This document shows, piece by piece, positions 5,850-5,936 of a stretch of DNA of 5,936 nt. The notes beneath the pieces were generated by a model, which saw only the letters and a program-made list of their open reading frames with translations, had not been told where the DNA came from and made no database searches. The stretch covers positions 1 through 5,936 of the forward strand of contig JAGRJA010000488.1 of assembly GCA_020443005.1 (NCBI GenBank), read 5' to 3'. Within the stretch, counting starts at the first letter, position 1, and every line of letters starts with the position of its first letter. The translations under genes were made by a program, and so were the position numbers. The DNA comes from Pseudomonadales bacterium. GTDB taxonomy: Bacteria; Pseudomonadota; Gammaproteobacteria; Pseudomonadales; UBA7239.

Positions 5850-5936
5850 ATGAACATCCAGACATTCCGGCAACTCGCCGCCCAAAACTACAACCGGATT
5901 CCCGTTTTCCGTGAAGTGCTTGCCGACCTCGAAACA
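5850..5936 (+). CDS. trpE: Anthranilate synthase component I, N-terminal fragment (cut by window end)
   Basis: Only 29 codons are present and the frame runs off the window. The visible sequence starts 'MNIQTFRQLAAQ' and continues 'NYNRIPVFREVLADLET'. The 'YNRIP' block followed by 'REVLADL-x-T' is characteristic of the N-terminus of TrpE from pseudomonads and related gammaproteobacteria, where it precedes 'PLSxYLKLA'. TrpE converts chorismate to anthranilate with ammonia supplied by TrpG, the first step of tryptophan synthesis. The AAGG ribosome binding site fits this start. The catalytic chorismate-binding domain is outside the window, so identity rests on the N-terminal block alone. The 256-base spacer from ptsO suggests its own promoter or leader rather than close operon coupling. 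Confidence 0.85.
   Translation, partial: MNIQTFRQLAAQNYNRIPVFREVLADLET

Overview
All genes in this window lie on the + strand and are densely packed. The gene content points to a Gram-negative gammaproteobacterium. The rapZ and ptsO products resemble the pseudomonad/marine gammaproteobacterial type (RapZ has the 'RCLPNPYW' stretch and ends in 'VRHREL'), and the trpE start reads 'YNRIPVFREVLADLET', typical of that class. This placement comes from reading the proteins, not from a search.

Positions 1-4284 form one compact gene set. It contains the C-terminal 227 residues of a multi-pass flippase-like protein (LPG-synthase transmembrane family, PF03706), a HAD hydrolase fused to a UbiA-family prenyltransferase, a DprE1-like FAD oxidoreductase and a DprE2-like short-chain dehydrogenase. 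The last three correspond domain by domain to mycobacterial Rv3806c, Rv3790 and Rv3791, which make decaprenylphosphoryl-D-arabinofuranose (DPA), the lipid-linked D-arabinose donor. In the inferred pathway, the UbiA domain transfers 5-phosphoribose from PRPP to polyprenyl phosphate and the fused HAD domain may remove the 5-phosphate. DprE1 and DprE2 then epimerise the ribose at C2' by oxidation and reduction, and the flippase-like protein may move the lipid across the membrane. dprE1 and dprE2 overlap by ATGA. No arabinosyltransferase or acceptor gene is visible, so the final product is unknown.

Positions 4285-4464 are a 180-base spacer without a convincing gene. After it come rapZ (TTG start with a good ribosome binding site) and ptsO (NPr/HPr-like), separated by one base. 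These are the distal genes of the usual rpoN-hpf-ptsN-rapZ-ptsO cluster, but the genes directly upstream here are the arabinose-donor genes.

Positions 5594-5849 are a 256-base spacer leading to trpE, of which only the first 29 codons are present. The spacer holds a 30-codon ORF with one Trp codon near its end, some possible RNA pairings and an 11-base direct repeat. These are weak candidates for a trp leader.

The observations most worth following are the complete D-arabinose donor cassette outside actinobacteria, the HAD-UbiA fusion that may replace a separate phosphatase, an alanine at the benzothiazinone-target cysteine of DprE1, and an atypical Walker A motif in RapZ.
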